64,000 nucleotides of DNA from Serratia sp. AKBS12 (GCF_024793895.1 NZ_JANUSB010000017.1:186001-250000), one strand, 5' to 3'. Shown: positions 28,141 through 37,550, counted from the first letter of the stretch. Numbers and translations: made by a program. The notes: a model not told the origin generated them from the letters alone.

Positions 28141-29502
28141 CTAGATCAACGGCTGTGGCAGCGTCAGTATCCACAGTTCGCTCAACGACTGCGGTTTTTC
28201 CAGCGGCAACAGTTCGATACGCGTCAGTACCGTCTTGCCGTCCAGCGTCAGCCCGCCCTGCGCATTCAGTTGGTAATCGCCTACCTTGTCGGCCTTCGGT
28301 TGTGCATCCACCAGCCTGGCCTGCAAGCCGAAGTCATTGTCATTGATCACCGCCAGCGTCCGATGGTCGATCAGCGCCAGACCTTCCACTTTTTCCTGCT
28401 GCCAGCCCAGCTTGCGCAGATCGGCCACTTCGCGTTTCTGGGCTAACTGCACGCCGCGCCTGGCCAGCGCTTTGGCATCATCATATTCCAGCGCCTTGCC
28501 CTGGCCGTCGAACGGCGTCAAATCGCTGGCCTGACGTAAATCCACCAGATATATCTTGTTGATCATCTGCTTGTTTTTGTCGCTACCCTGCTCGATGAGC
28601 AAAATATGCTGGTTATCTAGCGCCACGATATCGCCAATCTTGGCGTCTTTGGCTTTTTTATAGCTATCGATATCAATCGGGTAGCCATATTGCGCGGTCT
28701 TGCCGCTAGCCGGATCAAAGCTCACCAGACGGGTGAACTGCGCCTTGTTTTTGGTTTTGCCGTCGACGTCGAGGGTGCTTTGTACCGCCGCCAGAATTCG
28801 GCCGTCCGGCAGACGCGTTATGCCTTCGAAACCGCGGTTCGGCTGACGCCATTTAATGATATTCGGCAGTCCCGCGGCTATCGCCCGCTCGCCCCGTTGC
28901 GGCTGCGGGCCGTACTTGGCCAAAATCTTGCCTTTACTGTCGACGTGGATTAGGAACGGGCCGTATTCGTCACATAGCCAATAGCCGCCGTTACCATCCG
29001 GCGTGATGCCTTCGGTATCCAGCCCGCGCTTGTCGCTCGGCAGCGTCTGCAACCGGTCGTTCAGCGCTATCTCGTTGGTTGAGCCGATCAGTCCCGCCGG
29101 CAACGGCAATCCGACGATTGGCCCCTGGCCGTCATGCAACGGGCGTGCATTGCCGGCAACCGCCTGACCGTCGCTGATGCGGATATCCATCAATAACGGC
29201 GTAAACTGCGGCGTGGCAAAGATTTTTGCTTCCTGCTCGCCAACCGTCGGCGCATCGGCGTTCGGGCCACGATCGGTGACGGTGGTCAATTGCAGCACAT
29301 TACCCTGCTTGCCGTTGAATACCAGCCCGGAACCCACGCCAACCGGCAGCCCCTGCGGAAAGTTGCTGGCAAATGCTCCTGAGTAACTGACGCGCTCGCC
29401 AGCGGGAAAACTGACGACGTAACGCGCAACCTCAACCTCTGCCGCTCCGGCAGCCAGCGGGAACAGCGCAGACAACAACAGGGAAAGCGTTTTTCTTCTC
29501 AT
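28141..29502 (-). CDS. Secreted esterase-like/phytase-like beta-propeller protein
   Basis: A 453-residue exported protein with signal peptide MRRKTLSLLLSALFPLAAGA and a phytase-like esterase domain (GLDTEGITPDGNGGYWLCDE, RGFEGITRLPDGRILAAVQS, VEGLALIDHRTLAVINDNDF). The Asp/Glu-rich repeats look like propeller blades that bind calcium. A Pho-box-like repeat lies about 55 bases upstream, which would make it a phosphate-starvation enzyme that frees phosphate from organic esters. True phytase activity is not shown. The start at 29502 places the signal peptide at the N-terminus. Confidence 0.75.
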   Translation of the reverse strand: MRRKTLSLLLSALFPLAAGAAEVEVARYVVSFPAGERVSYSGAFASNFPQGLPVGVGSGLVFNGKQGNVLQLTTVTDRGPNADAPTVGEQEAKIFATPQFTPLLMDIRISDGQAVAGNARPLHDGQGPIVGLPLPAGLIGSTNEIALNDRLQTLPSDKRGLDTEGITPDGNGGYWLCDEYGPFLIHVDSKGKILAKYGPQPQRGERAIAAGLPNIIKWRQPNRGFEGITRLPDGRILAAVQSTLDVDGKTKNKAQFTRLVSFDPASGKTAQYGYPIDIDSYKKAKDAKIGDIVALDNQHILLIEQGSDKNKQMINKIYLVDLRQASDLTPFDGQGKALEYDDAKALARRGVQLAQKREVADLRKLGWQQEKVEGLALIDHRTLAVINDNDFGLQARLVDAQPKADKVGDYQLNAQGGLTLDGKTVLTRIELLPLEKPQSLSELWILTLPQPLI

Positions 29503-29557
29503 GATAGTTAAGCTCGGTAATGGGAAAGATCGGCCGGCTGTCAGGGTAATTATCAGT

Positions 29558-29576
29558 AATGACATTTTGATGACAG
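29558..29576 (-). promoter_or_regulatory. Candidate Pho box before the phytase-like gene
   Basis: CTGTCATCAAAATGTCATT has two seven-base half sites (CTGTCAT and ATGTCAT) spaced four bases apart, as in the consensus Pho box. The best -10-like hexamer nearby (GATAAT, 29549-29554) lies closer than usual, so the exact promoter is uncertain. Confidence 0.55.
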
Positions 29577-29945
29577 CGTTGCTTAATCTACTGAAATAAC
29601 TGAAAACAAATCAATGGCAAATAGAATTGATCAATTAAGTGTTAAATATCGAACGGTAAAATCATCTGGCATTTTTAATTTTCCGCCCTTCTCATTTTTC
29701 AAACGCTCATTTTAAATCCGACAGGTACGCAATATTCCGATCCGATTGCTAAAAAATAGCGCAATTAGCCGCCAGGTTGTAAAAATAACGCATTTCACAT
29801 GGACAAAATAAGGCGATAGGGATTTAATAACCGCCCTAATCACAGGTGCACTAAGAAAGTTATCAAGATACCTGCAATAAATAAAAAAGGTGTTCTATAG
29901 TTTTTAGTGCTAACGCCCGTTAGTTTATCCAGTAGGATGGAGTCT
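29577..29945. other. AT-rich intergenic region between divergent genes
   Basis: No gene seen. It should hold the aqpZ promoter and leader on the plus strand. AGGATGGAG at 29933-29941 is the aqpZ ribosome site. Confidence 0.4.
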
Positions 29946-30641
29946 ATGTCAAAGCGACTTTTTGCCGAATTTTTTGGCACATTTTGGTTGGTGTTTGGTG
30001 GTTGTGGTAGTGCAGTATTAGCCGCAGCTTTTCCTGAGTTGGGCATTGGTTTTGCCGGTGTCGCTCTCGCTTTCGGTCTTACCGTGGTAACCATGGCGTA
30101 TGCCGTAGGGCATATTTCCGGCGGGCATTTTAACCCGGCCGTTACCGTCGGTTTATTTGCCGGCGGCCGCTTCCCGGCAAAAGACGTTATTCCGTATGTT
30201 ATTGCCCAGGTCATTGGCGGTATTGCCGCAGCCGCGGTACTTTATCTGGTTGCCAGCGGCAAGGCCGGCTTTGATGTTACCGGCGGCGGTTTTGCCTCCA
30301 ACGGTTACGGTGAGCATTCACCGGGCGGCTACTCTCTGCAGGCCGCCATCGTGATTGAATTGGTGCTGACCGCCTTCTTCCTGATTGTCATTCATGGCGC
30401 CACGGATAATCGCGCTCCCGCCGGCTTTGCGCCTCTGGCGATTGGTCTGGCTCTGACGCTGATCCACCTGATCAGTATTCCGGTGACCAATACCTCGGTT
30501 AACCCGGCACGCAGCACCGGCGTCGCCATCTTCCAGGGCACCTGGGCATTGCAACAGCTGTGGGTGTTCTGGCTGGTGCCGTTGATCGGCGGCGTGATTG
30601 GCGGCCTGATTTACCGTTGCCTGCTGGAAGAGAAAAAGTAA
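29946..30641 (+). CDS. aqpZ: AqpZ, aquaporin Z water channel
   Basis: A 231-residue inner-membrane water channel. Six hydrophobic helices and both NPA boxes are present: [12 protein letters not shown] and [13 protein letters not shown]. The start [19 protein letters not shown] is identical in form to the family; thirteen in-frame residues upstream are not conserved. It is convergent with a methyltransferase gene across a strong hairpin. Confidence 0.96.
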   Translation: MSKRLFAEFFGTFWLVFGGCGSAVLAAAFPELGIGFAGVALAFGLTVVTMAYAVGHISGGHFNPAVTVGLFAGGRFPAKDVIPYVIAQVIGGIAAAAVLYLVASGKAGFDVTGGGFASNGYGEHSPGGYSLQAAIVIELVLTAFFLIVIHGATDNRAPAGFAPLAIGLALTLIHLISIPVTNTSVNPARSTGVAIFQGTWALQQLWVFWLVPLIGGVIGGLIYRCLLEEKK

Positions 30642-30662
30642 CCGGCACGCGGTTGTTATTGC

Positions 30663-30685
30663 AGGGCAACCCTGACGGTTGCCCT
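30663..30685. terminator. Bidirectional hairpin between aqpZ and a methyltransferase gene
   Basis: AGGGCAACC/GGTTGCCCT, nine paired bases with a five-base loop, sits between two convergent stops. T-runs are weak on both sides. Confidence 0.55.
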
Positions 30686-30699
30686 GAGTTTGGCAGCGA

Positions 30700-31470
30700 T
30701 TACGCTTTCCTGGCGACCAGCATCATGATGTCACAGGTAAAGGTGCCATCCTGCTGAATGGCAAAATGCCGTTTAACCTCCTCGGAAACGCTTTGCTGGT
30801 AGGCGCGAATGGCGGTGACAAAGTGCTGTGGCGTACGCATGCGCGCCACCCAGCTGTCAAATGCCAACTCCAGCCGATCGGCGGTTGCGGCCTCAATCAC
30901 CAGTCCGGCCTCGGTCAACAGACTCAGCCACTCCCCCGGTGCGTAATTATGTACGTGCGACGTATCGCGCAGCGCTTCCACCGTTTGCAGATAAATATCC
31001 AGCAGTGGATGACCCGGTGAAACCACATCCATGAAAATCGCCGTACCGCCCGGTTTCAGCACTCGTTTTACTTCACGCAGCGCCTGTCCTACATCATGCC
31101 AGTGGTGAGCTGAATAACGGCTGATCGCCAGTTCAAAACTGGCATCGGCAAACGGCAGCGTCTCCGCCACGCCCTGCTGCACCTGTACGTTTTGCAATCC
31201 CTTTTCGTCGGCGACGCGTGTGACCACCTCCAGCATTTGTGCCGACAAATCATAGGCCACCACCTGCGCCACCTGCGCGGCGGCGGTAAAGCTGGCGTGG
31301 CCAGCGCCGCACCCCAGATCCAGCAGCCGGGCCTGCGGATGCTCGGCCAGTAATGCGCTCAGACGCTGCAAGTCCTTGCCCTGCGCGTGTACCGTGCTGG
31401 TCAGATAGGCATTGGCCTGTTCACCAAACTGGCGATCGACCGCATTTTGGTGACTGTTGTGATTGCTCAT
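30700..31470 (-). CDS. SAM-dependent methyltransferase (UbiE/YcgJ-like)
   Basis: A 256-residue class I methyltransferase with LLDLGCGAGHASF (motif I), VVAYDLSAQMLEVV (acidic end of the second strand) and VLKPGGTAIFMDVV (motif III). The N-terminal DRQFGEQANAYLTSTVHA resembles small-molecule methyltransferases annotated near UbiE. It is divergent from an MmyB-like regulator, which may control it. Substrate unknown. Confidence 0.82.
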   Translation of the reverse strand: MSNHNSHQNAVDRQFGEQANAYLTSTVHAQGKDLQRLSALLAEHPQARLLDLGCGAGHASFTAAAQVAQVVAYDLSAQMLEVVTRVADEKGLQNVQVQQGVAETLPFADASFELAISRYSAHHWHDVGQALREVKRVLKPGGTAIFMDVVSPGHPLLDIYLQTVEALRDTSHVHNYAPGEWLSLLTEAGLVIEAATADRLELAFDSWVARMRTPQHFVTAIRAYQQSVSEEVKRHFAIQQDGTFTCDIMMLVARKA

Positions 31471-31589
31471 AGTGACTCCTTGGTTATTGTGCGGCTCACG
31501 CCTATGCCGGATGGCTTTCGGCTACTATAATCAGCACCATATACGGGTACAATATGTGCAATTATCCTAGTATCAGCAGGTACCAGCCT

Positions 31590-32375
31590 ATGCAATCTGA
31601 TGATTTGTCCGGACCAAAGGCCCTTGGCGCGTTCTTGCGCAACCACCGTGAGCGCGTCACGCCAGAGATGATTGGTTTACCCAGCGGTCCGCGTCGCCGT
31701 ACCAGCGGCCTGCGGCGGGAAGAGCTGGCGCAGGTCAGTGGTATCAGCGCCACCTGGTATACCTGGATTGAGCAGGGGCGAGACGTCTCGATATCACCGT
31801 ATACGCTGGCGCGTATCGCCAAGGCGCTGAAGCTCGGCCATGCCGAACGCCATTATCTGTTTACGCTGGCACGGGTGGCCGACCCGGAACAGGAACGCCA
31901 GCAAGACCGTATCAACGACGCCGTATTGCACAGCGTGCATCAGGTCAGCGTGCCCTGTTATCTGCTGGATATCACCTGGAACGTGCTGGCATGGAACCAA
32001 CCCGCACAAGTGCTGTTCTCCGGCTGGCTAGGCCAGGCCAAAACCCCTAATCTGCTGCACTTTATGTTTTTCCACCCGTTGGCGAAAACGCTGGTCAGTG
32101 ATTGGCACCATCGTGCGCGCCGGGTGGTAGCGGAATTTCGTGCCGAAACCAGCCACCATCAGGCTACCGATCCGATGCGCGCCTTCGTGCGCAACATGAC
32201 GCGCAACAGCGACGACTTCAACCATTGGTGGCAGCAGCATGACGTAATGGCGCGTGAGGGCGGGGAGCGGCTATTTGAACACCCTCAGCAAGGCCGCTTG
32301 CATTATCAGCAGGTTACCTTTAACCCGGCTGAGAACAACGTGCTGAAACTGGTCATGTTGCTGCCGTTGCCGTAA
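31590..32375 (+). CDS. XRE-family regulator with MmyB-like ligand domain
   Basis: A 261-residue regulator: an N-terminal helix-turn-helix (RRTSGLRREELAQVSGISATWYTWIEQGRDV) followed by the MmyB-like ligand-binding domain (NVLAWNQPA, NLLHFMFFHP). The start at 31590 matches the usual family N-terminus; an in-frame ATG at 31554 adds twelve residues. It is divergent from the methyltransferase. Such regulators often control a neighbouring oxidoreductase or methyltransferase. Confidence 0.83.
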   Translation: MQSDDLSGPKALGAFLRNHRERVTPEMIGLPSGPRRRTSGLRREELAQVSGISATWYTWIEQGRDVSISPYTLARIAKALKLGHAERHYLFTLARVADPEQERQQDRINDAVLHSVHQVSVPCYLLDITWNVLAWNQPAQVLFSGWLGQAKTPNLLHFMFFHPLAKTLVSDWHHRARRVVAEFRAETSHHQATDPMRAFVRNMTRNSDDFNHWWQQHDVMAREGGERLFEHPQQGRLHYQQVTFNPAENNVLKLVMLLPLP

Positions 32376-32472
32376 TTGGTAACAAATTCGCAGACAGGTT
32401 TACCTATGGCGTATTTATTGGCTTGAGCAATCGCGCTAGGGTGGTAAGGCAAAACCCTATTGAGAGGATCCT

Positions 32473-33204
32473 ATGCAATCTGAAGAACAACGCCTTATTG
32501 ATGGTCTGTTCAGCCGCTTAAAGCAAGCCGAGACTCAGACGAGCCAACGGGATATTCAGGCTGAGCAGCAAATTAACCAGCACATCCGTCAACAGCCTTC
32601 CGCACCTTACTATATGGCGCAGGCGATGATCATTCAGGAAGCAGCGCTAAAACAGCTGGATCAGCGGGTCAAGGATTTGGAAAGCCAGCTCGCGCAACGC
32701 CAGCAAAACGCCCCGAGCCAACAGAGCAGCGGCGGTTTTCTTGCCGGCCTGTTTGGCGGCGGTAACCGGCAGGCTGCTACCGCGCGCGAACCGTACCAGA
32801 CTCAACAGCCCGCCAATAACGGCTGGAACAGCCCGGCTCAGGGCAGCTATGCACCGCAGCAGCCATATGCCCAACCGCAGGCGCCGTCACGCGCCGGCAG
32901 TTTCCTCGGCGGGGCGCTGCAAACCGCGGCCGGCGTGGCCGGTGGCGTGGTGCTGGCCGATATGCTGACCGGCATGTTCCGCCACTCTCAGCCGGAAGAG
33001 ATAGTGAACATAATCAATGAACCCCCGCAGGATAATGCGATGGATAATATTGATACTGCAAACAATCTTGATACCTTCAATAACAGCGACGGCAGTTTTC
33101 TTAATCAGGGCAACACCGGCCTGCAGGATGCCGATTACCAAAGCGACGATTTCTCTGATTTCGCCGACGATGACGGCTTCAACGACGACGACTCCTTCAT
33201 TTAG
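32473..33204 (+). CDS. DUF2076 family protein
   Basis: A 243-residue protein. The N-terminal part (MQSEEQRLIDGLFSRLKQAE) is a predicted coiled coil, the middle is glutamine/proline-rich and low complexity, a glycine-rich hydrophobic stretch (SFLGGALQTAAGVAGGVVLADML) could enter a membrane, and the tail is strongly acidic (FADDDGFNDDDSFI). It matches DUF2076, whose function is unknown. A GAGAGGATC site precedes the start and a GC hairpin follows. Confidence 0.82.
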   Translation: MQSEEQRLIDGLFSRLKQAETQTSQRDIQAEQQINQHIRQQPSAPYYMAQAMIIQEAALKQLDQRVKDLESQLAQRQQNAPSQQSSGGFLAGLFGGGNRQAATAREPYQTQQPANNGWNSPAQGSYAPQQPYAQPQAPSRAGSFLGGALQTAAGVAGGVVLADMLTGMFRHSQPEEIVNIINEPPQDNAMDNIDTANNLDTFNNSDGSFLNQGNTGLQDADYQSDDFSDFADDDGFNDDDSFI

Positions 33205-33250
33205 CCCTTCTGTCAGCCCGATTTCGCCGGCGTTCACCCGAGATACCATA

Positions 33251-33276
33251 CCGCCGCAGCGCATCAACTGCGGCGG
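33251..33276 (+). terminator. Hairpin after the DUF2076 gene
   Basis: CCGCCGCAG/CTGCGGCGG, nine perfect pairs with an eight-base loop; no strong T-run follows. Confidence 0.5.
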
Positions 33277-33483
33277 CATTGCATGGCCTTCGTTCGATAC
33301 CACGGCCGCACAACGGCAGTAGGCGTTGCTGTGCAACGGCGGGGTTTGCGCACGCAGGGGTAACTCGACCTGGCGTCATCGGACGCGTTGGCTACATCGA
33401 TGATGGAAAAGATGAAAAAATTTGGCGGTGCACCCCAGACCGCATGCTGACCAGGAGCAAAGGTTGGCCGGGATGACTGTAGG

Positions 33484-33741
33484 TTATTGCGGCGTATCCT
33501 CAGACGCGATCTCAGCCAGCGTTCGGCGGTAGGTTTTTACCTTGCGACGTTTTTTCAGCCAGGTGGTAGTCGCCACCAGACAGATCGCGCCGGACATGGT
33601 CAATACGCCGACGGGATGGCCATAAAACACCATCAAGACAAAATAGCAGGCAGAAACAATCGCTATCCATTTCGCCATATTGCCAATGGCGTTCTTCTCT
33701 TGGCTGAGTCGGCGGATATTTTCTTCTTCGCTGATTCCCAT
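33484..33741 (-). CDS. Small two-helix inner-membrane protein, unknown
   Basis: An 85-residue protein with two hydrophobic helices (about residues 22-40 and 45-62), a charged N-terminus MGISEEENIRRLSQEKN and a basic segment LKKRRKVKTYRR after the second helix, so both ends are probably cytoplasmic. GGAGAG precedes the start. I do not recognise the family. Confidence 0.6.
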   Translation of the reverse strand: MGISEEENIRRLSQEKNAIGNMAKWIAIVSACYFVLMVFYGHPVGVLTMSGAICLVATTTWLKKRRKVKTYRRTLAEIASEDTPQ

Positions 33742-33824
33742 GGGCTCTCCTTATTATCGAACACACCATTATATGGGGGTGTGCCGCTGCTATTTCAAGC
33801 AGTTAGCCGGTAAAAAAGTAAAGT

Positions 33825-34277
33825 TCAACGCGGCCTGTCTCGTCCACCGGGCAGATAACGCCAAGGCTGTTCACTGCCCGGCAGGCGGTGGCCATCATTG
33901 CGGCCAAACCACCGATAACGGTTACGCGCGACGCCGTCATAGAGGGCATCACCTAGCCGACGCGGCAGGAAGCGGGCGATCGATAACCAGCAAAAAGGCC
34001 AATCGAGCCAGCGCAATGCCTGAAAAAACGCCGCCGAACGCAGCCAGTACCGGCCCGACGCCAGCAACACCACGCTGTCAAAACGATCGGTTGGCATCGC
34101 CAGGCTACGCAACATCGCCTGACCGGTGCTCGACTGTACGGTGGCAAAGCGGATGCGCCCATGGCGGTCTGCCCACATCAAAAAACGCACCAGGCGGTGG
34201 CATAAATTGCATTCGCCGTCGAATAACAGCACCGGTTCGACAGGCAACGGCGGGGAAGAAATTACGCTAGGGTTCAT
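33825..34277 (-). CDS. DCC-family thiol-disulfide oxidoreductase-like protein
   Basis: A 150-residue DUF393/DCC protein. The defining DGECNLCHR (DxxCxxC) motif is at about residue 20, followed by RFATVQS and GRYWLRSAAFFQAL. The C-terminal half fits the family (LDALYDGVARNRYRWFG type). Members look like distant thioredoxin relatives; substrates are unknown. It is upstream of the pirin gene only in position, with 120 bases between them. Confidence 0.8.
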   Translation of the reverse strand: MNPSVISSPPLPVEPVLLFDGECNLCHRLVRFLMWADRHGRIRFATVQSSTGQAMLRSLAMPTDRFDSVVLLASGRYWLRSAAFFQALRWLDWPFCWLSIARFLPRRLGDALYDGVARNRYRWFGRNDGHRLPGSEQPWRYLPGGRDRPR

Positions 34278-34397
34278 CGCGCCTCCTGAGTTTTCACCAG
34301 ACTAGCGCGCTCCCCGGCGAAAGGCCAGCTGGCGCAAACGCCAATGCAAACCTTGGGCCGGCCCGCGGTAATGGGCCAGCCGAAGGGGGGTGATAGC

Positions 34398-35288
34398 TCA
34401 GTCTCTGCCGCTGACGGTTTCAACCGCCGGCATGGTGCCAAAATTGCCGCTGTTGAAATCCTCAAACGCCTGCTGTATCTCGGCGTCGCTGTTCATCACA
34501 AACGGGCCGTAGCCGACGATAGGTTCATCGATCGGTTCACCGCTCAGCACCAGAAGGCTGACGTCGTTGTTGGCTTCAATGGTGAGGGTATCGCCCACGC
34601 GATCCAGCATCACCATCTGGGTTTCACGAACAATCTGCTCGCCGTTGACCAGTATCGCGCCATGCAGCATCACCAGCGCCAGCGTATGGCCTTCCTGCAC
34701 CGTTAGCGTGGTGGTGTGGCCGGCATTGAGCTTCATATCCCACAGATTCAGCGGGCTGAAAGTGCGAGCCGGGCCAACATGGCCGCCGAAGTCACCGGCA
34801 ATCACCCGAAGCTGCCCTGCGCCATCCGCCAGCGCTACCTGCGGGATAGCCTGATTGCGCAGCGTCTGATAACCCGGTGCAGCCATTTTATCCTTGGCCG
34901 GCAGGTTAACCCACAGCTGTACCATTTCGATGGTGCCGCCTTTGCGTGAGAAGTCCGTTGAATGGAACTCTTCATGCAGAATACCGGAGGCGGCCGTCAT
35001 CCATTGCACATCACCGGGGCCAATCACCCCGCCGTTGCCGGTGGAATCACGGTGCTCCACTTCGCCCTGATAAACGATGGTTACGGTTTCGAAGCCCCGA
35101 TGCGGGTGCTGGCCAACGCCGCGTCGCCCGGTGGTTTCACGAAATTTGGTGGGTGCTGCATGATCCAGCAACAGGAACGGGCTCATTTCCGCCCCCAGAT
35201 CGTTATAGGAAAACAGCGAATTGACCAAAAAACCGTTGCCGACCCAATGTGCTTCAGGGCTGTTATAGACGCCAAGGATCTTTTTCAT
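34398..35288 (-). CDS. Pirin family protein
   Basis: A 296-residue two-cupin protein. The N-terminal cupin carries the iron-binding pirin motif: GVGQHPHRGFETVTIVYQGEVEHRD and ASGILHEEFHS give three histidines and a glutamate. Relatives include YhhW, which has quercetin 2,3-dioxygenase activity. It is divergent from a LysR-type regulator at 35413, which probably controls it, as in many pirin/LysR pairs. Confidence 0.88.
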   Translation of the reverse strand: MKKILGVYNSPEAHWVGNGFLVNSLFSYNDLGAEMSPFLLLDHAAPTKFRETTGRRGVGQHPHRGFETVTIVYQGEVEHRDSTGNGGVIGPGDVQWMTAASGILHEEFHSTDFSRKGGTIEMVQLWVNLPAKDKMAAPGYQTLRNQAIPQVALADGAGQLRVIAGDFGGHVGPARTFSPLNLWDMKLNAGHTTTLTVQEGHTLALVMLHGAILVNGEQIVRETQMVMLDRVGDTLTIEANNDVSLLVLSGEPIDEPIVGYGPFVMNSDAEIQQAFEDFNSGNFGTMPAVETVSGRD

Positions 35289-35412
35289 AAGGATCTCCCG
35301 TTATCGGCCTCACGGCCTTTATTTGATGCCAGCAGTGTAAACCCGCCGCGATTGCCGCAGTAGTCGGCGAGATATACACTCAGTGTTCTACTGACAGGAC
35401 AATGGGACGGCA

Positions 35413-36321
35413 ATGTTGATCGATTTGAATGACCTGTTTTTCTTCGCCAGCGTAGTGGAACATCAGGGATTTGCCGCCGCAGGCCGAGCGCTCGGCATAC
35501 CAAAATCCAAGCTCAGCCGCCGGGTGGCGCTGCTGGAGGAACGGCTTGGTGTGCGCTTGATCCAGCGCTCAACGCGTCGGTTTTCCGTTACCGACGTCGG
35601 CCAGAATTATTATCAGCACTGCAAGGCGATGTTGGTGGAAGCCGAGGCAGCGCAGCAGGCGATCGAACAAACCCGCGCGGAGCCTTGCGGCACCGTGCGC
35701 CTGTCTTGCCCGATCGCCCTGTTGCATACCCAGGTCGGGAATATGCTGGCACGCTTTATGGCCGATTACCCCCAAGTATCGCTGCATCTGGAGGCGACCA
35801 ATCGCCGGGTCGACGTGGTGGGGGAAGGACTGGATCTGGCGTTACGCGTGCGGCCACCGCCGCTGGAAGACAGCGATCTGGTGTTGAAAGTGCTGGCGCA
35901 GCGCAGTTGGTGCGTGGCGGCCAGCCCTGCGCTGGTGCGAGCACTCGGCGACGTCAGACAGCCGGAAGATCTGCAACGCTACCCGACGCTCGATCTTGGC
36001 CCGCCGCGCCCCCAGCACCAGTGGACGCTGACCGGCCCGGATACGCGCCGCTTTGACTGGGAACACCTGCCGCGGCTGGTCACCGACGATATGCTGATGC
36101 TGCGTACCGCGGCGATCGCCGGTGCCGGGTTGGTACAACTGCCGAGCATGATGATGCGCGATCAAATCCTGCGGGGCGATCTGATGGCCTTGCTGCCTGA
36201 CTGGCGACCACAGGGTAGCGTGGTACATGCGGTGTACCCGTCTCGCCGTGGTTTATTGCCGGCGGTGCGCCTGCTGCTGGACTTCCTCGGCCAGCAGTTC
36301 GCCGCGCTGGAAGAGAGCTAA
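35413..36321 (+). CDS. LysR-family regulator, likely controls the pirin gene
   Basis: A 302-residue LysR protein: the winged helix is FAAAGRALGIPKSKLSRRVALLEERLGVRLIQRS, then a substrate-binding domain with VRLSCPIALLHTQVG and LDLALRVRPPPLEDSDLV. It is divergent from the pirin gene across 124 bases. The downstream VOC gene is on the other strand, its stop directly adjacent. Confidence 0.88.
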   Translation: MLIDLNDLFFFASVVEHQGFAAAGRALGIPKSKLSRRVALLEERLGVRLIQRSTRRFSVTDVGQNYYQHCKAMLVEAEAAQQAIEQTRAEPCGTVRLSCPIALLHTQVGNMLARFMADYPQVSLHLEATNRRVDVVGEGLDLALRVRPPPLEDSDLVLKVLAQRSWCVAASPALVRALGDVRQPEDLQRYPTLDLGPPRPQHQWTLTGPDTRRFDWEHLPRLVTDDMLMLRTAAIAGAGLVQLPSMMMRDQILRGDLMALLPDWRPQGSVVHAVYPSRRGLLPAVRLLLDFLGQQFAALEES

Positions 36322-36705
36322 TCAGGCGGTGATTTCGATGGCGTTACCGTCGGGATCGCCGATAATCGCTTCATAAAAGCCGTCCCCCGTCCAGCGGGGC
36401 GGCGCCAATAGAATGCCGTCGCATTGCGCCTGCTGTGCCAGCCTGTCAACCCGCAGCCGATCCCCCAGCGACAGCGCGATATGCGCCCAGCCGATGCGCT
36501 CCCCGGATCGCTCATCGGGCAGCAGATGCGGCAACCACATCACCTCCAGCGTTGGGCCTTCGTCCAGTTGAATAAAACGTGACACAAACCCCGGACGATG
36601 CTGACTGACATATTGCTCTCCCGCCACGCCGTTAAAATAGCGCTGCCAAAAGGCGACCTGAGCATCAATATCCTGCGTCCATAAAGCGACATGGGCAATT
36701 TTCAT
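36322..36705 (-). CDS. VOC (glyoxalase/bleomycin resistance) family protein
   Basis: A 127-residue protein with the paired beta-alpha-beta-beta-beta repeats of the vicinal oxygen chelate fold: MKIAHVALWTQDIDAQVAFW at the N-terminus and GDGFYEAIIGDPDGNAIEI at the C-terminus. Candidate metal ligands are His5, the Glu in LEVMW, His of GWAHIAL and Glu of the last strand. Its start overlaps the DeoR-family stop by four bases, so the two are co-transcribed and coupled. Substrate unknown. Confidence 0.83.
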   Translation of the reverse strand: MKIAHVALWTQDIDAQVAFWQRYFNGVAGEQYVSQHRPGFVSRFIQLDEGPTLEVMWLPHLLPDERSGERIGWAHIALSLGDRLRVDRLAQQAQCDGILLAPPRWTGDGFYEAIIGDPDGNAIEITA

Positions 36706-37490
36706 GGTTGGTCTCCGTGGTGTGGGTCGACGTACAGCAGATTACCGCCATGGCGTGTTACCTGCTGCGCCAGCGCCGAGCGTCCTTGATGTGTCATCAG
36801 CAGATGATCGACGCGCGCCACCGGCAAAAATGCATAAGGGGCGTAGGTCTCGAGTTTGTCTTGCGTACACATCACCACCACGCTGCCGGTCCGCCGCAGC
36901 AGATGCTGCTTGAACTGCGCCTCCTGATAACGCAAGGCGGTAAAACCGGCCTCGGCATCCCAGGCACAAACGCCGACAAACGCCCGATCGAAATGGAAAC
37001 CGTCAATGTCCGCCAGCGCTTTGGCATCCACGCAGCCGCCCACCTCGGCATCAATCTCGCCCCCCAGCAGAATGGTGCGGATGCCTGGCCGTTCCAGCAA
37101 TCGCGCGGCAATGCTGATAGCATTGGTCACTACGGTGAGCCGCCGATCGCGCGGCAGCAAATCGGCCAGATACAGATGGGTACTGCCGGCATCAAGAAAC
37201 ATCACCTCGTCCTCGCCGATCAAGGTTAACGCCGCGCGCGCCAGCGCCATTTTTTCATCACCGCTCAAGGCAATGCGCTGGGCGATCGACCCGCTGGCCG
37301 GCGTAACTGCCAGCGCCCCACCGTAAACACGTTTGCACTCGCCCATTGCCGCCAATTGACGTAAATCGCGCCGGATGGTCGCTTCGGTGGTGTTCAAACG
37401 GCTGGCCATGTCCGCTGCCAGTACCTTCCCCTGTTGTTGCAACGTAGCAACGATCGCCTGATGGCGTTCGTTAGGCAGTAATTTCGCCAT
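36702..37490 (-). CDS. DeoR/GlpR-family transcriptional regulator
   Basis: A 262-residue regulator: N-terminal helix-turn-helix (RHQAIVATLQQQGKVLAADMASRLNTTEATIRRDLRQL) and the DeoR sensor domain with MFLDAGSTHLYLADLL and TNAISIAARLL, which usually bind a phosphorylated sugar. It overlaps the VOC gene by ATGA. Two direct repeats just before its start are probably its own operator. Confidence 0.88.
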   Translation of the reverse strand: MAKLLPNERHQAIVATLQQQGKVLAADMASRLNTTEATIRRDLRQLAAMGECKRVYGGALAVTPASGSIAQRIALSGDEKMALARAALTLIGEDEVMFLDAGSTHLYLADLLPRDRRLTVVTNAISIAARLLERPGIRTILLGGEIDAEVGGCVDAKALADIDGFHFDRAFVGVCAWDAEAGFTALRYQEAQFKQHLLRRTGSVVVMCTQDKLETYAPYAFLPVARVDHLLMTHQGRSALAQQVTRHGGNLLYVDPHHGDQP

Positions 37491-37518
37491 ATCAGGTACC
37501 CATTGAACAATGATTGAT

Positions 37519-37550
37519 CATAAATGTACACAATCAACCATAAACGTACA
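37519..37550 (-). promoter_or_regulatory. Tandem repeat, likely operator of the DeoR-family regulator
   Basis: CATAAATGTACA (37519-37530) and CATAAACGTACA (37539-37550) differ by one base and are exactly 20 bases apart, about two helical turns. They lie 29-60 bases before the regulator start. Confidence 0.55.

Noticed and set aside
33279..33476. 65-codon plus-strand frame between the DUF2076 and small membrane protein genes
   Set aside because: It begins next to the DUF2076 hairpin, lacks a ribosome site and resembles nothing known.
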